Shown one piece after another: positions 1 through 11,694 of a stretch of 64,000 nt of DNA. Source of the DNA: Phocoena phocoena. Its lineage: Eukaryota > Chordata > Mammalia > Artiodactyla > Phocoenidae. The notes below the pieces were generated by a model. That model saw only the letters and a program-made list of their open reading frames with translations, searched no databases and was not told the origin of the DNA. Where the stretch lies: assembly GCF_963924675.1 (NCBI RefSeq), contig NC_089240.1:1307001-1371000 (forward strand), given 5' to 3'. A program made the translations under genes and the position numbers. The number at the start of each line of letters is the position of its first letter. The stretch's first letter is position 1.

Positions 1-857
1 ACATGCCATCCAAAAACAGCAGATTACACTTTCTTCTCAAGCGCACAAGGAACATTCTCCAGGATAGATCACATCTTGGGTCACAAATCAAGACTCAGTA
101 AATTTAAGAAAAGTGAAATCATATCCAGCATCTTTTCCAACTACAACACTATGAGATCAGAAATCAATTACAGGGGGAAAAAAACGTTAAAAACACAAAC
201 ACATGTAGGTTAAACAATACGTTACTAAATAACCAAGAGATCACTGAAGAAATCAAAGAGGAAGTCAAAAAATACCTAGAGACAAATGACAATGAAAACA
301 CGAACATCCAAAACCTACGGGATGCAGCAAAAGCAGTTCTAAGAGGGAAGTTTATAGCAATACAAGCCTACCTCAAGAAACAAGAAAAATCTCAAGTAAA
401 CAATCTAACCTTACACCTAAAGGAACTAGAGAAAGAAGAACAAACAAAACCCAAAGTTAGCAGAAGGAAAGAAATCATAAAGATCAGAGCAGAAATAAAT
501 GAAAAAGAAACAAAGAAAACAATAGCAAAGATCAATAAAACTAAAAGCTGGTTCTTTGAGAAGATAAACAAAATTGATAAACCACTAGCCAGACTCATCA
601 AGAAAAGGAGGGAGAGGACTCAAATCAATAAAATTGGAAATGAAAAAGGAGAAGTTACAACAGACACCACAGAAATACAAACCATCCTAAGAGACTACTA
701 CAAGCAACCCTATGCCAATATAATGGACAACCTGGAAGAAATGGACAAATTCTTAGAAAGGTACAATCTTCCAAGACAGAACAAGGAAGAAATAGAAAAT
801 ATGAATAGACCAATCACAAGTAATGAAATTGAAACTGTGATTAAAAATGTTCCAACA
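1..857 (+). mobile_element. L1 ORF2 part, cut by the window edge
   Basis: Sense L1 sequence from the endonuclease to reverse-transcriptase linker of ORF2, including the stretch reading TTCTCCAGGATAGATCACAT. The frame is broken by stops and indels, so no continuous protein is encoded. A SINE interrupts it at 858. The element continues at 1079, and its 5' end lies left of the window. Confidence 0.9.
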
Positions 858-1039
858 GGGCTTCCCTGGTGGCGCAGCGGTTGAGAGTCCGCCTGACGAT
901 GCAGGGGACACGGGTTCGTGCCCCGGTCCGGGAAGATCCCACATGCCGCGGAGCGGCTGGGCCCGTGAGCCGTGGCTGCTGAGCCTGCGCGTCCGGAGCG
1001 GTGGGAGAGGCCACAGCAGTGAGAGGCCCGCATACCACC

Positions 1040-1063
<24 letters not shown>
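858..1063 (+). mobile_element. CHR SINE inserted in L1
   Basis: A tRNA-derived SINE with head GGGCTTCCCTGGTGGCGCAG, B box GGTTCGTGCCC and a long pure A tail. It is flanked by an identical 15-base target-site duplication, AAAAATGTTCCAACA, at 843-857 and 1064-1078. The intact duplication and uninterrupted tail point to a recent insertion. Confidence 0.95.
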
Positions 1064-1070
<7 letters not shown>

Positions 1071-1078
1071 TTCCAACA

Positions 1079-3717
1079 AACAGAAGTCCAGAACCAGAGA
1101 GCTTCACAGGCGAATTCTATCAAACATTTTGAGAAGAGCTAACACCCATCCTTCTCAAACTCTTCCAAAAAATTGCAGAGGAAGGAAAACTCCCAAACTC
1201 ATTCTATGAGGTCACCATCACCATGATACCAAAACCAGACAAATATACTACAAAAAAAGAAAATTACAGACCAATATCACTGATGAATATAGATGCAAAA
1301 ATTCTCAGCAGAACACTAGCAAACAGAATCCAACAACACATTAAAAGCATCATACACCATGATTAAGTGCGATTTATCCCAGAGATGCAAGGATTCTTCA
1401 ATATACGCAAATCAATCAACGTGATACACAGTATTAACAAAATGAAGAATAAAAACCACATGACCATCTCAATAGATGCAGAAAAAGCTTTTGACAAAAT
1501 TCAACACCCTTTTATGATAAAAACTCTCCAGAAAGTGGGCACAGAGGGAACTTACTTCAACATAATAAAGGCCATATATGACAAACCCACAGCAAACATC
1601 ATTCTCAATGGTTTAAGCTCAAAAACTGAAAGCATTTCCTATAAGACCAGGAACAAGACAAGGATGTCCACTCTCACCACTATTATTCAACATAGTTTCA
1701 GAAGTCCTAGCCACAGCAATCAGAGAAAAAGAGAAATAAAAGTAATACAAATTGGAAAAGAAGAAGTAAAACTGTCACTGTCTGCAGATGACATGACACT
1801 ATACGTAGAGAATCCTAAAGATGTTACCAGAAAACTACTAGAGCTAATCAATGAAGTTGGTAAAGTTGCAGAATACAAAATTAATGCACAGAAATCTCTT
1901 GCATTCCTATACACTAGTGAAGAAAAATCTGAGAGAGAAATTAAGGAAACACTCCCATTTACCACTGCAACAGAAAGAATAAAATACCTAGGAATAAGCC
2001 TACCTAGGGAGACAAAAGACCTGTACGCATAAGACAGTGATGAAAGAAATTAAAGATGACACCATCAGATGGAGAGATATACCATGCTCTTGGACTGGAA
2101 GGCTCAATACTGTGAAAATGACTATAATACCCAAAGCAATCTACAGATTCAATGCAATCTCCATCAAATTACCAATGGCATTTTTTACAGAACTAGAACA
2201 AAAAATCTTAAAATCTGTATGGAGACACAAAAGAACCCAAATAGCCAAAGCAGTCTTGAGGGAAAAAAACGGAGCTGGAGGAATCAGACTCCCTGACTTC
2301 AGATATACTACAAAGCTACAGTAATCAAGACAATATGGTACAGGCACAAAAACAGAAATATAGATCAATGGAACAAGATTGAAAGCCCAGAGATAAACCC
2401 ACGCACCTATGGTCAACTTATCTATGGCAAAGGAGGCAAAGATATACAATGGAGAAAAGACAGTGTCTTCAATAAGTCGTGCTGGGAAAACTGGACAGCT
2501 ACATGTAAAAGAATGAAATTAGAACACTCCCTAACTCCATACACAAAAATAAACTCAAAATGGATTAGAGACCTAAATGTAAGACTGGACACTATAAAAC
2601 GCTTAGAGGAAAACATAGGAAGAACACTCTTTGACATAAATCACAGCAAGATCTTTTTTGATCCACCTCCTAGAGTAATGGAAATAAAAACAAAAATAAA
2701 CAAGTGAGACCTAATGAAACGTAAAAGCTTTTGCACAGCAAAGGAAACCATAAACAAGATGAAAAGACAACCCTCAGAATGGGAGAAAATATTTGCAAAC
2801 AAATCAATGGACCAAGGATTAATCTCCAAAATGTATAAACAGCTCATGCAGCTCAATATTAAAAAAACAAACAACCAATCCAAAAATAGGCAGATGACCT
2901 AAATAGACATTTCTCCAAAGAAGATATACAGACTGTCAACAAACGCATGAAAGAATGCTCAACATCATTAATCATTAGAGAAATGCAAATCACAACTACA
3001 ATGAGTTAGAACTCACAACTCACACCAGTTAGAATGGGCATCATCAGAAAATCTACAGACAACAAATGCTGGAGAGGGTGTGGAGAAAAGGGAACCCTCT
3101 TGCACTGTTGGTGGGAATGTAAATTGACACAGCCACTATGGAGAACAGTATGGAGGTTCCTTAAAAAATTAAAAATAGTATTACCATATGATCCAGTGAT
3201 CCCACTACTGGGCATATACCCAGAGAAAACCATAATTCAAAAAGACACATGCCCCCCCAATGTTCACTGCAGCACTATTTACAATATCCAGGTCATGGAA
3301 GCAACCTAAATGCCCATCGACAGACGAATGGATAAAGAAGATGTGGTACATATATACAATGGAATATTACTCAGCCACAAAAAGGAACAAAATTGGGTCA
3401 TTTGTAGAGACGTGGATGCATGTAGAGACTGTCATTCAGAGTGAAGTAAGTCAGAAAGAGAAAAACAAATATCGTATATTAACGCATATACGTGGAACCT
3501 AGAAAAATGGTACAGATGAACCGGTTTGCAGGGCAGAAATTGAGACACAGACGTAGAGAACAAATGTATGGACACCAAGGGGGGAAAGCGGGGATTGCTG
3601 GGGCTGGTGGTGTGATGAATTGGGAGACTGGGATTGACATGTATACACTAATATGCATAAAATGGATGACTAATAGGAACCTGCTGTATAAAAAAATAAA
3701 ATTCAAAAATAAATAAA
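1079..3717 (+). mobile_element. L1 ORF2 remainder and 3' UTR, broken
   Basis: Continuation of the L1 after the SINE. The fragment at 1367-2032 keeps reverse-transcriptase motifs ([15 protein letters not shown]), but the metal-binding box reads SADD where active L1 has FADD. A frame change follows at about 2032, with more near 2320, 2510 and 2710. The C-terminal Cys-rich stretch ([18 protein letters not shown]) is at about 3070-3130. ORF2 homology ends at a TAG near 3500, followed by a 3' UTR with a G-rich tract and an A-rich end near 3717. It cannot make a working enzyme. Confidence 0.9.
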
Positions 3718-3910
3718 ATAGATAAACAACAAGGACCTACTGTATAGTACAGGGAACTATACTCAATATCTTGTAATAACCTATAAGGGGAAAGAATCTG
3801 AAAAAGAATGTATATGTCTATAAAACAGAATCACTTTGCTGTACACCTGAAACTAACCCAACATTCTAAATCAACTACAGTCCAATATAAAATAAAATTT
3901 TTTAAAAAAA
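3718..3910 (+). mobile_element. Second L1 3' UTR end, older type
   Basis: It starts with AGATAAACAACAAGGACCTA and ends at CCAATATAAAATAAAATTTT. This is the standard 3' end of a different cetartiodactyl L1 subfamily. It directly follows the A-rich end of the previous element, so the two 3' ends are stacked. Confidence 0.8.
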
Positions 3911-4769
3911 GAACATATTGGTTCACAATGAAAACAAACCAAAAAAAGCAAACAAAATACTCAGGGACAGTAAATCCTAATTCCCCAGGAGGTCAGATGT
4001 GTCTGGTATCTGGCTGGAGAACATTCTTCAGTCCTGGGAGCTGACAGGAGAAAACTGTGGCCAAGGTATTGCTCTAGGTTGGGATCAACTGCTCTTTAGG
4101 AAAATGACGACCACGGAGCACAAGGGAATATTAACCAAAGGTAGACTGGAGGCACGGACCCACCAAGTAGGGAGGCTGGGTCCCCACTCGATGCTGGAGG
4201 ACCCCAGCCTCGGGGCGTAGAACTCTCGTAAGAAAGCTGCAGAATGACAAGTGCACAAAGCATTGGGTGTGTGCGTCTCACACGCGAATACTACTTCCCG
4301 TGCCTGTGAAAATTCTGTTGAAATGAATAATGACATAAATACTTCAGAACCTCAGAGCTTTGGCCGTTAGTCATCAGCTTAAGGAATGTAACAGGTTTGA
4401 GCCGTGATTCCTGAAAATAGCGGAAGGCATGAGGAACAGGACCACGTGAATTTGCCGTTTGAGAACAGTATCACCTATCACCTGACTACCTCACAGAGCT
4501 CATCCCCGTCCCACATGATGCAGAAATGGCGCGAGCAGGAAAAAAAGAGTTTTCTGAAACGCCAGTTTGATCTTGTCATTTGCTTATTCAAAACCACATT
4601 GTTTCCCCTCCAGTTTCTGCAGGACAATTTCAACATCTTGCTCCAAAACCTGACACCGGTTTACGCCTTCCAAGCAGACTTCGTGGGCTCCGAGAAAGGA
4701 TTCATTACTTCATTCAACCCGATCAAGACCATAGGCATAGGTGGTGTCCGCTTTCCCAAGTGGCACTGC
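3911..4769. other. No recognised feature
   Basis: Apparently single-copy sequence. An open frame of 129 codons at 4404-4793 has no recognisable domain and no splice context, so I treat it as chance. Confidence 0.6.
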
Positions 4770-4855
4770 CCTCAAGTCCACCGGGCTGGTTAACGTCAGA
4801 GCCGGGATTGAAATCCAGGTCTAGATTCCTAACCTGGGCTTCTTCCAGCAGGAAC
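4770..4855 (-). mobile_element. MIR fragment (probable)
   Basis: CAGAGCCGGGATTGAAATCC and the following CAGGTCTAGATTCC resemble the reverse complement of the tRNA-related B-box part of MIR. It is short and diverged. Confidence 0.45.
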
Positions 4856-4939
4856 CCTGCCTATAGCAGAAGTCTCTCTTCTTCCCATTAGACTTTTCTT
4901 GGACAGGTCCCACACTGCACTACTTAAAATATATAAAAA

Positions 4940-5395
4940 TACTATCTCATCCAATATTATTCACTGACTTATATACATGGATGTAAACTACAAGGGCAGC
5001 CATAGCAAATGACCATAAACTGGGAGGCTAAAAACAACAAAGATTCATCCTCCCCCAGTCCTGGAGACCAGACGTCTGAGGTCAAGGTGTCCCAGGGCCG
5101 CACTCCCTCCAGAGGCTCCAGGGGAGGGTCCTTCCCGCCTCTTCCAGCTTCTGGGGCTCCAGGCGTCCCTGGGCTTGTGGCCGCCTCCCTCCTGTCTCTT
5201 CCTCTGTCTTCTCAGGGCTTCTCCTCTGTGTCTGGGTCTCTCCTCTTCTGTCACTTGTAAGGACATAAGGCCACCCTGACCCAGAATAATCTTGAAATCC
5301 TAAAATAATCACATCTGCAAAGACCCTATTTCCAAATAAGGTCCCATTCATATGTACCAGCAGTTAGAATAGGGATACACTTCAATTGACTACTA
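4940..5395 (-). mobile_element. MLT1-type (ERVL-MaLR) LTR
   Basis: On the minus strand it shows the MLT1 plan: GTCTTTGCAGATGTGATTAT near its start, a CTGGAGCCCCAGAAGCTGGA core, and the end matching TTTATGGTCATTTGCTATGG. Its core is strikingly close to the copies at 25.3, 27.3 and 44.6 kb. The exact subfamily is not assigned. Confidence 0.75.
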
Positions 5396-5490
5396 TACAT
5401 ATGTTATATATAACATATATACCTATATTGAATCTGCATATATATACACAATATGTATATAGAATAAATAAATATATATTTCATACATAC
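5396..5490. repeat. AT-rich low-complexity tract
   Basis: Alternating TATATA/ACATAT sequence next to the LTR. No gene features. Confidence 0.7.
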
Positions 5491-5817
5491 TTTTTGCTGA
5501 AAACATTTCTGGGGACATTTTAGATAAATTAGTTTCGATAAGAATTAACTGTGTCTAGATCTTTACATCTGAACTCTATATGTGCCAATGTGTGTGAGTG
5601 TTATAAATAAAATGATAAACTCCTAGTTTAGTTGCAGTGAACATAATTCTACCTTTTATAGAAACTGAATGAAACCCTTGCTAATTATAGTTTTGCTCCT
5701 TTATTTTCACATTTTGGAGGAAATAGGACCTTTTCAGGTCTCAAGCATCCATCACCAACCCCAGCACCCTGCAATGCAACCTAATCGTTTTTACCCCAGA
5801 GCACACTTAGAGAAGTA
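5491..5817. other. No recognised feature
   Basis: AT-rich sequence with no repeat or exon that I recognise. Confidence 0.5.
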
Positions 5818-6640
5818 TGATGGTTAATTTTATGTGTCAAACTGGCTAGGCGGTAGCACCGAGTTTTTGGTCTACCCTTAGTCTAGATGTTGCTGTAAAG
5901 ATGTTTTTTTGTTTGTTTGTTTTTTAAAGATGAGATGAACATTTAAATCAGGAGAGGTTAAGTAAAGCAGATTGCCCTCCTACTGAGGGTGGGCCACATC
6001 TAATCAGTTGAAGGACCTAAGAGAAAAGTACGGAGGGTCCCTTGAGAAGGAGGAATTCTGACTTCGGATGGTTTTCAGACTCAGAGTACAGCATTAACTC
6101 TTCCCTGCTGATCTAAGCTAAAGACTTTGGACTTGCCAGCCCCTACAATCATGTGAGTCACATGCTTAAATATCTACCTGTCTGTTATCTAATTCATTTA
6201 CCTACCTATCAATCTATTTATTTATCATTTATCTATCATCGATCAATCTTTCTATCCACCTATCATCTATTTATTCATCTATCTATAATCTATCTATTCT
6301 TTTATCTATGTCTAATCTATCATTCATCTATCATCAATATTTCTATCTGTCTCATCTATCATCAACCTATCATCTATGTGTTCATTTATATCTAATCTAT
6401 CATCAATCTATTTATCTATCACCTATCATCTATTAATCTTTCTATGTGTCTATCATCTATCTATCCATCCATCATATCTATTCTATTATCCACCATCTTC
6501 TTATGTATCTATTTATCTATCACCTGTCTCTATCACCTATCTATCTATCTATCTTCCTATCTATCTATCTATCTACCTACCTACCTACCTACCTAATCTC
6601 CTGTTGGTTCTGTTTCCCTGGAGAACTCTGACTGACACAG
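5818..6640 (+). mobile_element. Ancient LTR split by a TATC array
   Basis: It starts TGATGGTTAATTTTATGTGT and runs through AAAGCAGATTGCCCTCC and GGACTTGCCAGCCCC. It ends GTTGGTTCTGTTTCCCTGGA...CTGACTGACACA. This is a common mammalian LTR with TG/CA termini; I do not assign its subfamily. Between the CAATCATGTGAGTCA part and the GTTGGTTCTG end sits a tetranucleotide array of about 430 bases. Confidence 0.75.
6165..6598. repeat. (TATC/TACC)n microsatellite
   Basis: Imperfect ATCT/ATCA tetranucleotides that become pure CTAT and then CTAC toward the right end. The array probably grew from the short pyrimidine-rich stretch normally present near the LTR end. Confidence 0.9.
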
Positions 6641-7397
6641 AAAATGATAGTGAGACTCACTGGGGTGGATGGACAAGGCTGCATCCAGCCAGAGGCCATG
6701 AGTTCTAGACTCTGCCTCAATGACCAGGTTCCCCACTGTCTTTGGGAACCACGGTGGGGCCTTTGTTGCGTGGTATGAGCTGTGGTCCCTATGCTTCCCT
6801 GCAGGCCACTGTGGAACAGAGATGGTGCCCGCATTGGTCTGTAAATTAAGGTTCTGCTTCTCCTGTTCTCTCCATTTATTCTTCCCGGTAATCGACAGCC
6901 CTCACTGCCTTTCTCTCCCTTGCCTGGGGGTGGGGGTGGGGGCTGAGGAGGGGCCAGCAAGGCTCTGAAGCTGTGGAGGAAAGCAGACCTGGCAGCGGGG
7001 AATGAGCTAATAGATTAGCATAAGTATCTCAGGACTGGCTGCTGGATGTCGCTCCAGGGGCGAGACCTCCTTCTACCAAAGATCAATGGAGCAAAATCCA
7101 TCTCCATTGACCCCAAATTAGCTCATCTCCCCAGGGACGTGGGGGAAGGGGGGTACCACACGTGACCACCTGTCCCCAAATTGCTCCCTCCCTGCCTCTC
7201 ACGGGCCTCCGAGCTTCCTGGGATGATGTATTATCGCTTAAACACTTTAACCTCGGGAAATATAAAAATGACAAAGTACCGATTTCGAGCTCTTGAATGA
7301 GGACAAAAGTAAGTAAAATTCCCAAAGGTGAATGCATTTTTCCGTCTGATAGGACTATCCCTCTGCACAGGGCAGCACCACACCCACAAAAGTGCAT
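6641..7397. other. No recognised feature
   Basis: Moderately GC-rich sequence with a short GGGTGGGGGTGGGGG tract near 6930. No exon or repeat is recognised. Confidence 0.5.
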
Positions 7398-7607
7398 GTC
7401 TGCAAACTGTGACACGTGGGCCAAATCCGGCCCTCGCTTCCTTGTGTAAATGAAGTTCTACTGGTACACAGCCAGGCCTGTGCGTTGACATACTGTTCAC
7501 GGCCACATTCCTAAAACACCTGAGGAGCCGTAAGAGGGACTTCTGGCCTTGGAGCCCAAGATATTGACAATCTGCCCCTTTACAGAAAGAGCTTTCAAAC
7601 CTCTGAC
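7398..7607 (+). mobile_element. hAT-type nonautonomous DNA transposon relic
   Basis: TCTGCAAACTGTGACACGTG followed by GGCCAAATCCGGCCC, and an end reading CCCTTTACAGAAAGAGCTTT. This is the layout of the common mammalian hAT MITE that carries AATAAAGTTTTATTGGAACA internally. Relatives lie at 26.2 and 42.0 kb. The family name is left open. Confidence 0.65.
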
Positions 7608-7754
7608 CTTCAGCATCTAAAATCATCCCAAAGTTGCCTTGTAAGGTATAGCTAAGGCCCTTAGGTTGCATCATGTCTCATCCAGACTCGGTGGGGTTTT
7701 TAAAGACTAATAAGGAACAAAACAACATTTTTAAAATGATAATTAAATCATTGC

Positions 7755-8045
7755 ATCCAAATGTCAGGCAGATATAGAAAACTAACTTATGGTCACCAAA
7801 GAGGAAATGGCGGGGGTCAGCGGAGAGGGATAAATTAGGAATTTGGGATTAGCAGATAAACACTACTATATATAAACAGACAACTAACAAGGACCTACTG
7901 TAGAGCACAGGGAGCTCTATTCACTATCTTGTAATATAACCTACAAGGGAAAAGAATCTGAAATATAAACATAAACATGTATAAATGAATCACTTTGCTG
8001 TACACCTGAAACATTATAAATCAACTATATTTCAATTTTTTAAAA
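7755..8045 (+). mobile_element. L1 3' UTR fragment
   Basis: It includes GAAATGGCGGGGGTCAGCGG, then GGGATTAGCAGATAAACACT, AACAAGGACCTACTGTAGAG and the end CACTTTGCTGTACACCTGAA. A 5'-truncated insertion. Confidence 0.9.
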
Positions 8046-8227
8046 AGTAAGGCATTTTTGTGGTCATTTTGGGAAAAGATCCTGAGAAGTTCAACCTCAT
8101 CATATGCTATGGTGTAATTTTTATAATTGCCACCGCGGGCATCACAAATGGTTACTATTTTCTTTTTTTAAATCAAGTGATGTGAGCCCTGTCGAAAGTG
8201 GTTGTATAGCATCGTGTGCAAAAACCC
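8046..8227. other. No recognised feature
   Basis: Short stretch between the L1 end and a MIR. Nothing recognised. Confidence 0.4.
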
Positions 8228-8310
8228 CTGCTCACTGAGGTTCTGTTTTCTCATCTGTAAAATGGGTAAAATGAAGTGTTTCTCCTAAGATGCTTGTGTG
8301 TATCAGGTAA
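8228..8310 (+). mobile_element. MIR fragment
   Basis: GTTTTCTCATCTGTAAAATG followed by GGTAAAATGAAG matches the conserved MIR core downstream of the tRNA-related part. Confidence 0.6.
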
Positions 8311-8856
8311 GAACACAGGTGTAAAGGTCGACCAGAATTTCAGGCACAGATGGGGCAGACGGTTGATGGAGGCTCTTTTTTGGAGTTTCATCACAAAATG
8401 TTAACTTTGTTTGCAGATAGTGGGGCTCAGGCTTCTCCAAATTTACAAAGGCATTATAAAATGCCAGGGAAGCAATACCACCGTCCGGGAAAAACACTTG
8501 CCATAAGGACCGAGGGGATGATGAAAACAATCACGCCGGTCGTTTCTAAACACGTACAAATATGACAACACGCGCTCCCAGGGACATAAAATGTGATTCG
8601 GGGCCACCACAGAATTTTATGTTTCTCTCCTCTCGCTTCCCTTGAATCTCTGCCTTCAGTTTTTCAGCAAGATTCCTCCTGTTCCTTCAATGCCAAGGTT
8701 TGGGTCATCGCTGGGACGCGGGGAAAACAAAACGGTTCTCTTGTGAGTAGACCGACTTAGGGACGAGAATGTACACAGTGAGTTTCCCTAAATGGCATTC
8801 GGGGTCAGAAAGCCAGGACACCAGGGATTGGGACTCGGTGCCGTCACGCCTTTAGG

Positions 8857-8858
<2 letters not shown>
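8311..8858. other. No recognised feature
   Basis: No repeat or exon recognised. Confidence 0.5.

Positions 8859-8888
<30 letters not shown>
8859..8888. repeat. (AC)15 microsatellite
   Basis: An uninterrupted CA dinucleotide run followed by CGTG. Pure enough to be length-polymorphic. Confidence 0.95.
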
Positions 8889-8891
<3 letters not shown>

Positions 8892-9539
8892 TTTTCTGGG
8901 ACACATGTGACAGCCGCTGATGCCAGAGCAGGGCTGACACGGGCGCGGGGGCAGATGCGGACACGCAGTAGAAAACAAGGCGCCCGAAGACACCAGGACA
9001 GCTTCATCACCCTGCACCGTGAATGAGCCTCCTGGCGTTCAATCCCCAGCTTCCCTACAGACTGTTTTCATGGAAACTGGGCTGTTTTCGGGTTCCTCTG
9101 CCCCGTGCCCACGGGCCTCTCTAGTGACTTCCCTACCTCCGCACGCCCCTGCTCCGTCCTCCGTCCACACCTTCTCCTGCCAGGACCCCTTGCCTTGGAG
9201 ATTGCAGGAAAGGCTCCCTGGAGAACGTCTGCAGCTCCGATCCCAACCTCAGCCGAACTCCCGCGCCGTGTTTGCAGCTGGGAGGCTGGAACGCGTTGGT
9301 TGGGTCCAAACGCCACTTCTTCGATCACTGTCAGCCGTGCTTCCCTCCTTCGGTGCGTGCAGCTCGCCGCGCAGATTTCAAAGCGGCCTTCGCCGCACGT
9401 GGGTGCCGACCCTGCCCTGTGCACCCACTCTGCCCCTCCATCTGGGCTCACGATCGGCTCTTCCTCCAAGGGGCGGCTCCGGGGGTCAGGGTCTGAGGGC
9501 TTGTAGTTCTGTTTTCCCACATCCACTCACGCCCCAGCA
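8889..9539. other. GC-rich unique block, no supported gene
   Basis: CpG-containing sequence with overlapping chance frames on both strands (the longest is 193 codons on the plus strand, running into the CA array). No family resemblance, splice pattern or codon bias supports any of them. Confidence 0.5.
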
Positions 9540-10575
9540 CACAGGCGCACACACACACACGAGGGCATCGACGCACACGTGCAAGCACACACGTACCTGA
9601 GGCATCCACACACCCATGCACACTCACTCACACGTGCATGAAAACATGAGTGCATATACGAATCGCACACATATGCACGGCACGTATGCACACCCCCCCC
9701 ATAGGCATGCAAACATACATGCACCGCACACCTGCACACGTACACGCATGCACACCCACCTATGCACGCACACACGAGGGCATCGACGCACACGTGCACG
9801 CACACACGTACCTGAGGCACCCACACGTGCATGAAAACATAAGTGCACGTATGAATCGCACATATGCACGGCACGTACGCACACCCACCCACACAGGCAT
9901 GCAAACATACATGCACTGCACACCTGCACACGTACACGCATGCACACCCACCTATGCACGCACACACGAGGGCATCAACGCACACGTGCACGCACACACG
10001 TACCTGAGGCATCCACACACCCATGCACACTCACACGTGCATGGAAACGAGTGCACTTATGAATCGCACATATGCACGGCACGTACGCACACACACCCAC
10101 ACAGGCATGCAAACATACATGCACTGCACACCTGCACACGCACGCATGCACATCCACATATGCACGCACACACGAGGGCATCAACGCACACGTGCACGCA
10201 CAAGGGCATCAGCGCACACGTGCACGCACACACGTACCTGAGGCACCCACACGTGCATGAAAACATAAGTGCACGTATGAATCGCACATATGCACGGCAC
10301 GTACGCACACCCACCCACACAGGCATGCAAACATACATGCACTGCACACCTGCACACGCACGCACACGCGTAAGTGCACGCCTGCACCACACACCTGCAC
10401 ACACATTCATGCACGCACACGTGCATATAAATGCACGTGTGCATCGCTCACATGAACATACATTTGCACGGGCAGACATCCACGCTCAGGTGCACACGTG
10501 AACATAAATTCACCCACGCACGGCGCACAGGCACTCATACTCACACCCATGCACACGTGCACACACACACACCCT
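9540..10575. repeat. CA/TG-rich higher-order minisatellite (about 200-bp units)
   Basis: Alternating purine-pyrimidine sequence made of CACACGTGCACG blocks. A landmark GAGGGCATC recurs at 9561, 9776, 9968 and 10174, giving periods of 215, 192 and 206 bases. Each unit also carries CACGTACCTGAGGCA, GCACGGCACGTACGCACAC and GGCATGCAAACATACATGCA. A partial unit follows to about 10360, then looser CA-rich sequence. The long frames across it are translations of the repeat. Confidence 0.9.
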
Positions 10576-10756
10576 GAAGCACCTTGAGGTGTTCATGATG
10601 TAAAGTAAAGGCCAGGTGTCTGCCTCTGACACCTTCTGCAAAGTCAGTACATCCACCATAAGAGCTTCTACCTTCTTTTCTCCACATCAGCTGTACCCTT
10701 CCCACTTCTGCCGTCTGGGTTTTCAGGCTGTGGTTGCAGGCCAAGAGTCTTCTTTC

Positions 10757-10880
10757 TTTTCATTTTTCTGGCCGAGCCGTGCGGCATGCAGGATCTCAGT
10801 TCCAGGACCAGGGATCAAACCAGTGCCCCCTGCAGTGGAAGCGCCGAGTCCTAACAACTGAACTGCCCGGGAAGTCCCCA
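10757..10880 (-). mobile_element. Short tRNA-derived SINE (CHR-1-like)
   Basis: Minus-strand SINE with head GGGGACTTCCCGGGCAGTTC, B box GGTTTGATCCC and the tail motif GGCCAGAAAAATG. Target-site duplication AAGAG(T/C)CTTCTTTC at 10743-10756 and 10881-10894. Confidence 0.85.
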
Positions 10881-10894
10881 AAGAGCCTTCTTTC

Positions 10895-11694
10895 AACTTC
10901 ACAAGGAGCCTTGGGATATGTTGACTTACGACCATCTCTGCGGGAAGCCGTGACCTCTGACCAGCTCCACAAAGCCAAGAGGAAGCGCCGCCATGTATCC
11001 CCAGGCTGTCAATCTTCTCTCTACCCTGAGGGTTCCTACTCCACCATCCAGTGCACTGGTTCCTCCCCTGGCTTTTGCTTCCCACTTAGGACCACGAGCC
11101 ATCTCTTCCCGGGTAGGGTTCACTTTCTGGCCCTTCTCTCCCTCTGGCTGTAACCCTGCGGTGGCCTCTTGCCCGCGAGCCTCTCAGCCCCTGTGACCTG
11201 CCCACTTCCCCACCTGTTGCTATGTCCTGGGCGCTGGAAAATCACGCTACGTCCTTGCTGAGCAGCGCTGTGGTCCTTGGGGGTGGGGGCGGCACAGAAT
11301 GAAAACTCACTGAGGCCAGACGGGGTTCGTCATGCATCCGGACCCTTGCCGGCGTCCTCCACGAGCCTGAGGCCAGCACGTCTGAGTGCACGGCGTTCCC
11401 AGCAGCTTGAAGGAGGCCGGAAGGTGCCCACACAGGGTCCCAGGTGAGCCATCATCACCCAGCGCCCACAGGCTCCAGCCGTGGGTGGTGCCCTGGGTGA
11501 TCAGGACGTGGGTTCTGTGTGATTCACCGATGGTTGTGTTTCCCCCGAAGACCTGCCTTCCATCCCGCACGGTCTCTTTAGGCTCAGCCCTTCCTCTGGT
11601 CCCCCGTTCTTCCCTCACCCGGTGAATACCCCCCGTTACCCTCAATTCTCAGACGCTGGGGCCGACGGAGGGACAGAGCTTTTCAACTCAAGTG
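10895..11694. other. No recognised feature
   Basis: GC-rich sequence with many short frames. None is supported as coding. Confidence 0.5.

Noticed and set aside
858..960. tRNA gene signals (A and B boxes)
   Set aside because: The boxes belong to the tRNA-derived head of a CHR SINE. The sequence does not fold as a full tRNA, and the same applies to the other SINE copies.
1367..3502. L1 ORF2 pieces as an active reverse transcriptase gene
   Set aside because: Several frameshifts and stops, a SINE insertion upstream and an altered catalytic box show that it is dead.
9019..9600. 193-codon frame in a GC-rich block as a possible gene
   Set aside because: Frames are open on both strands because of base composition. 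No family resemblance was found and the end runs into the CA array.
9650..10501. 283-codon His/Thr-rich open frame and several antisense Cys/Val-rich frames
   Set aside because: They are translations of the CA/TG array. No start context, domain or splice signal supports them.
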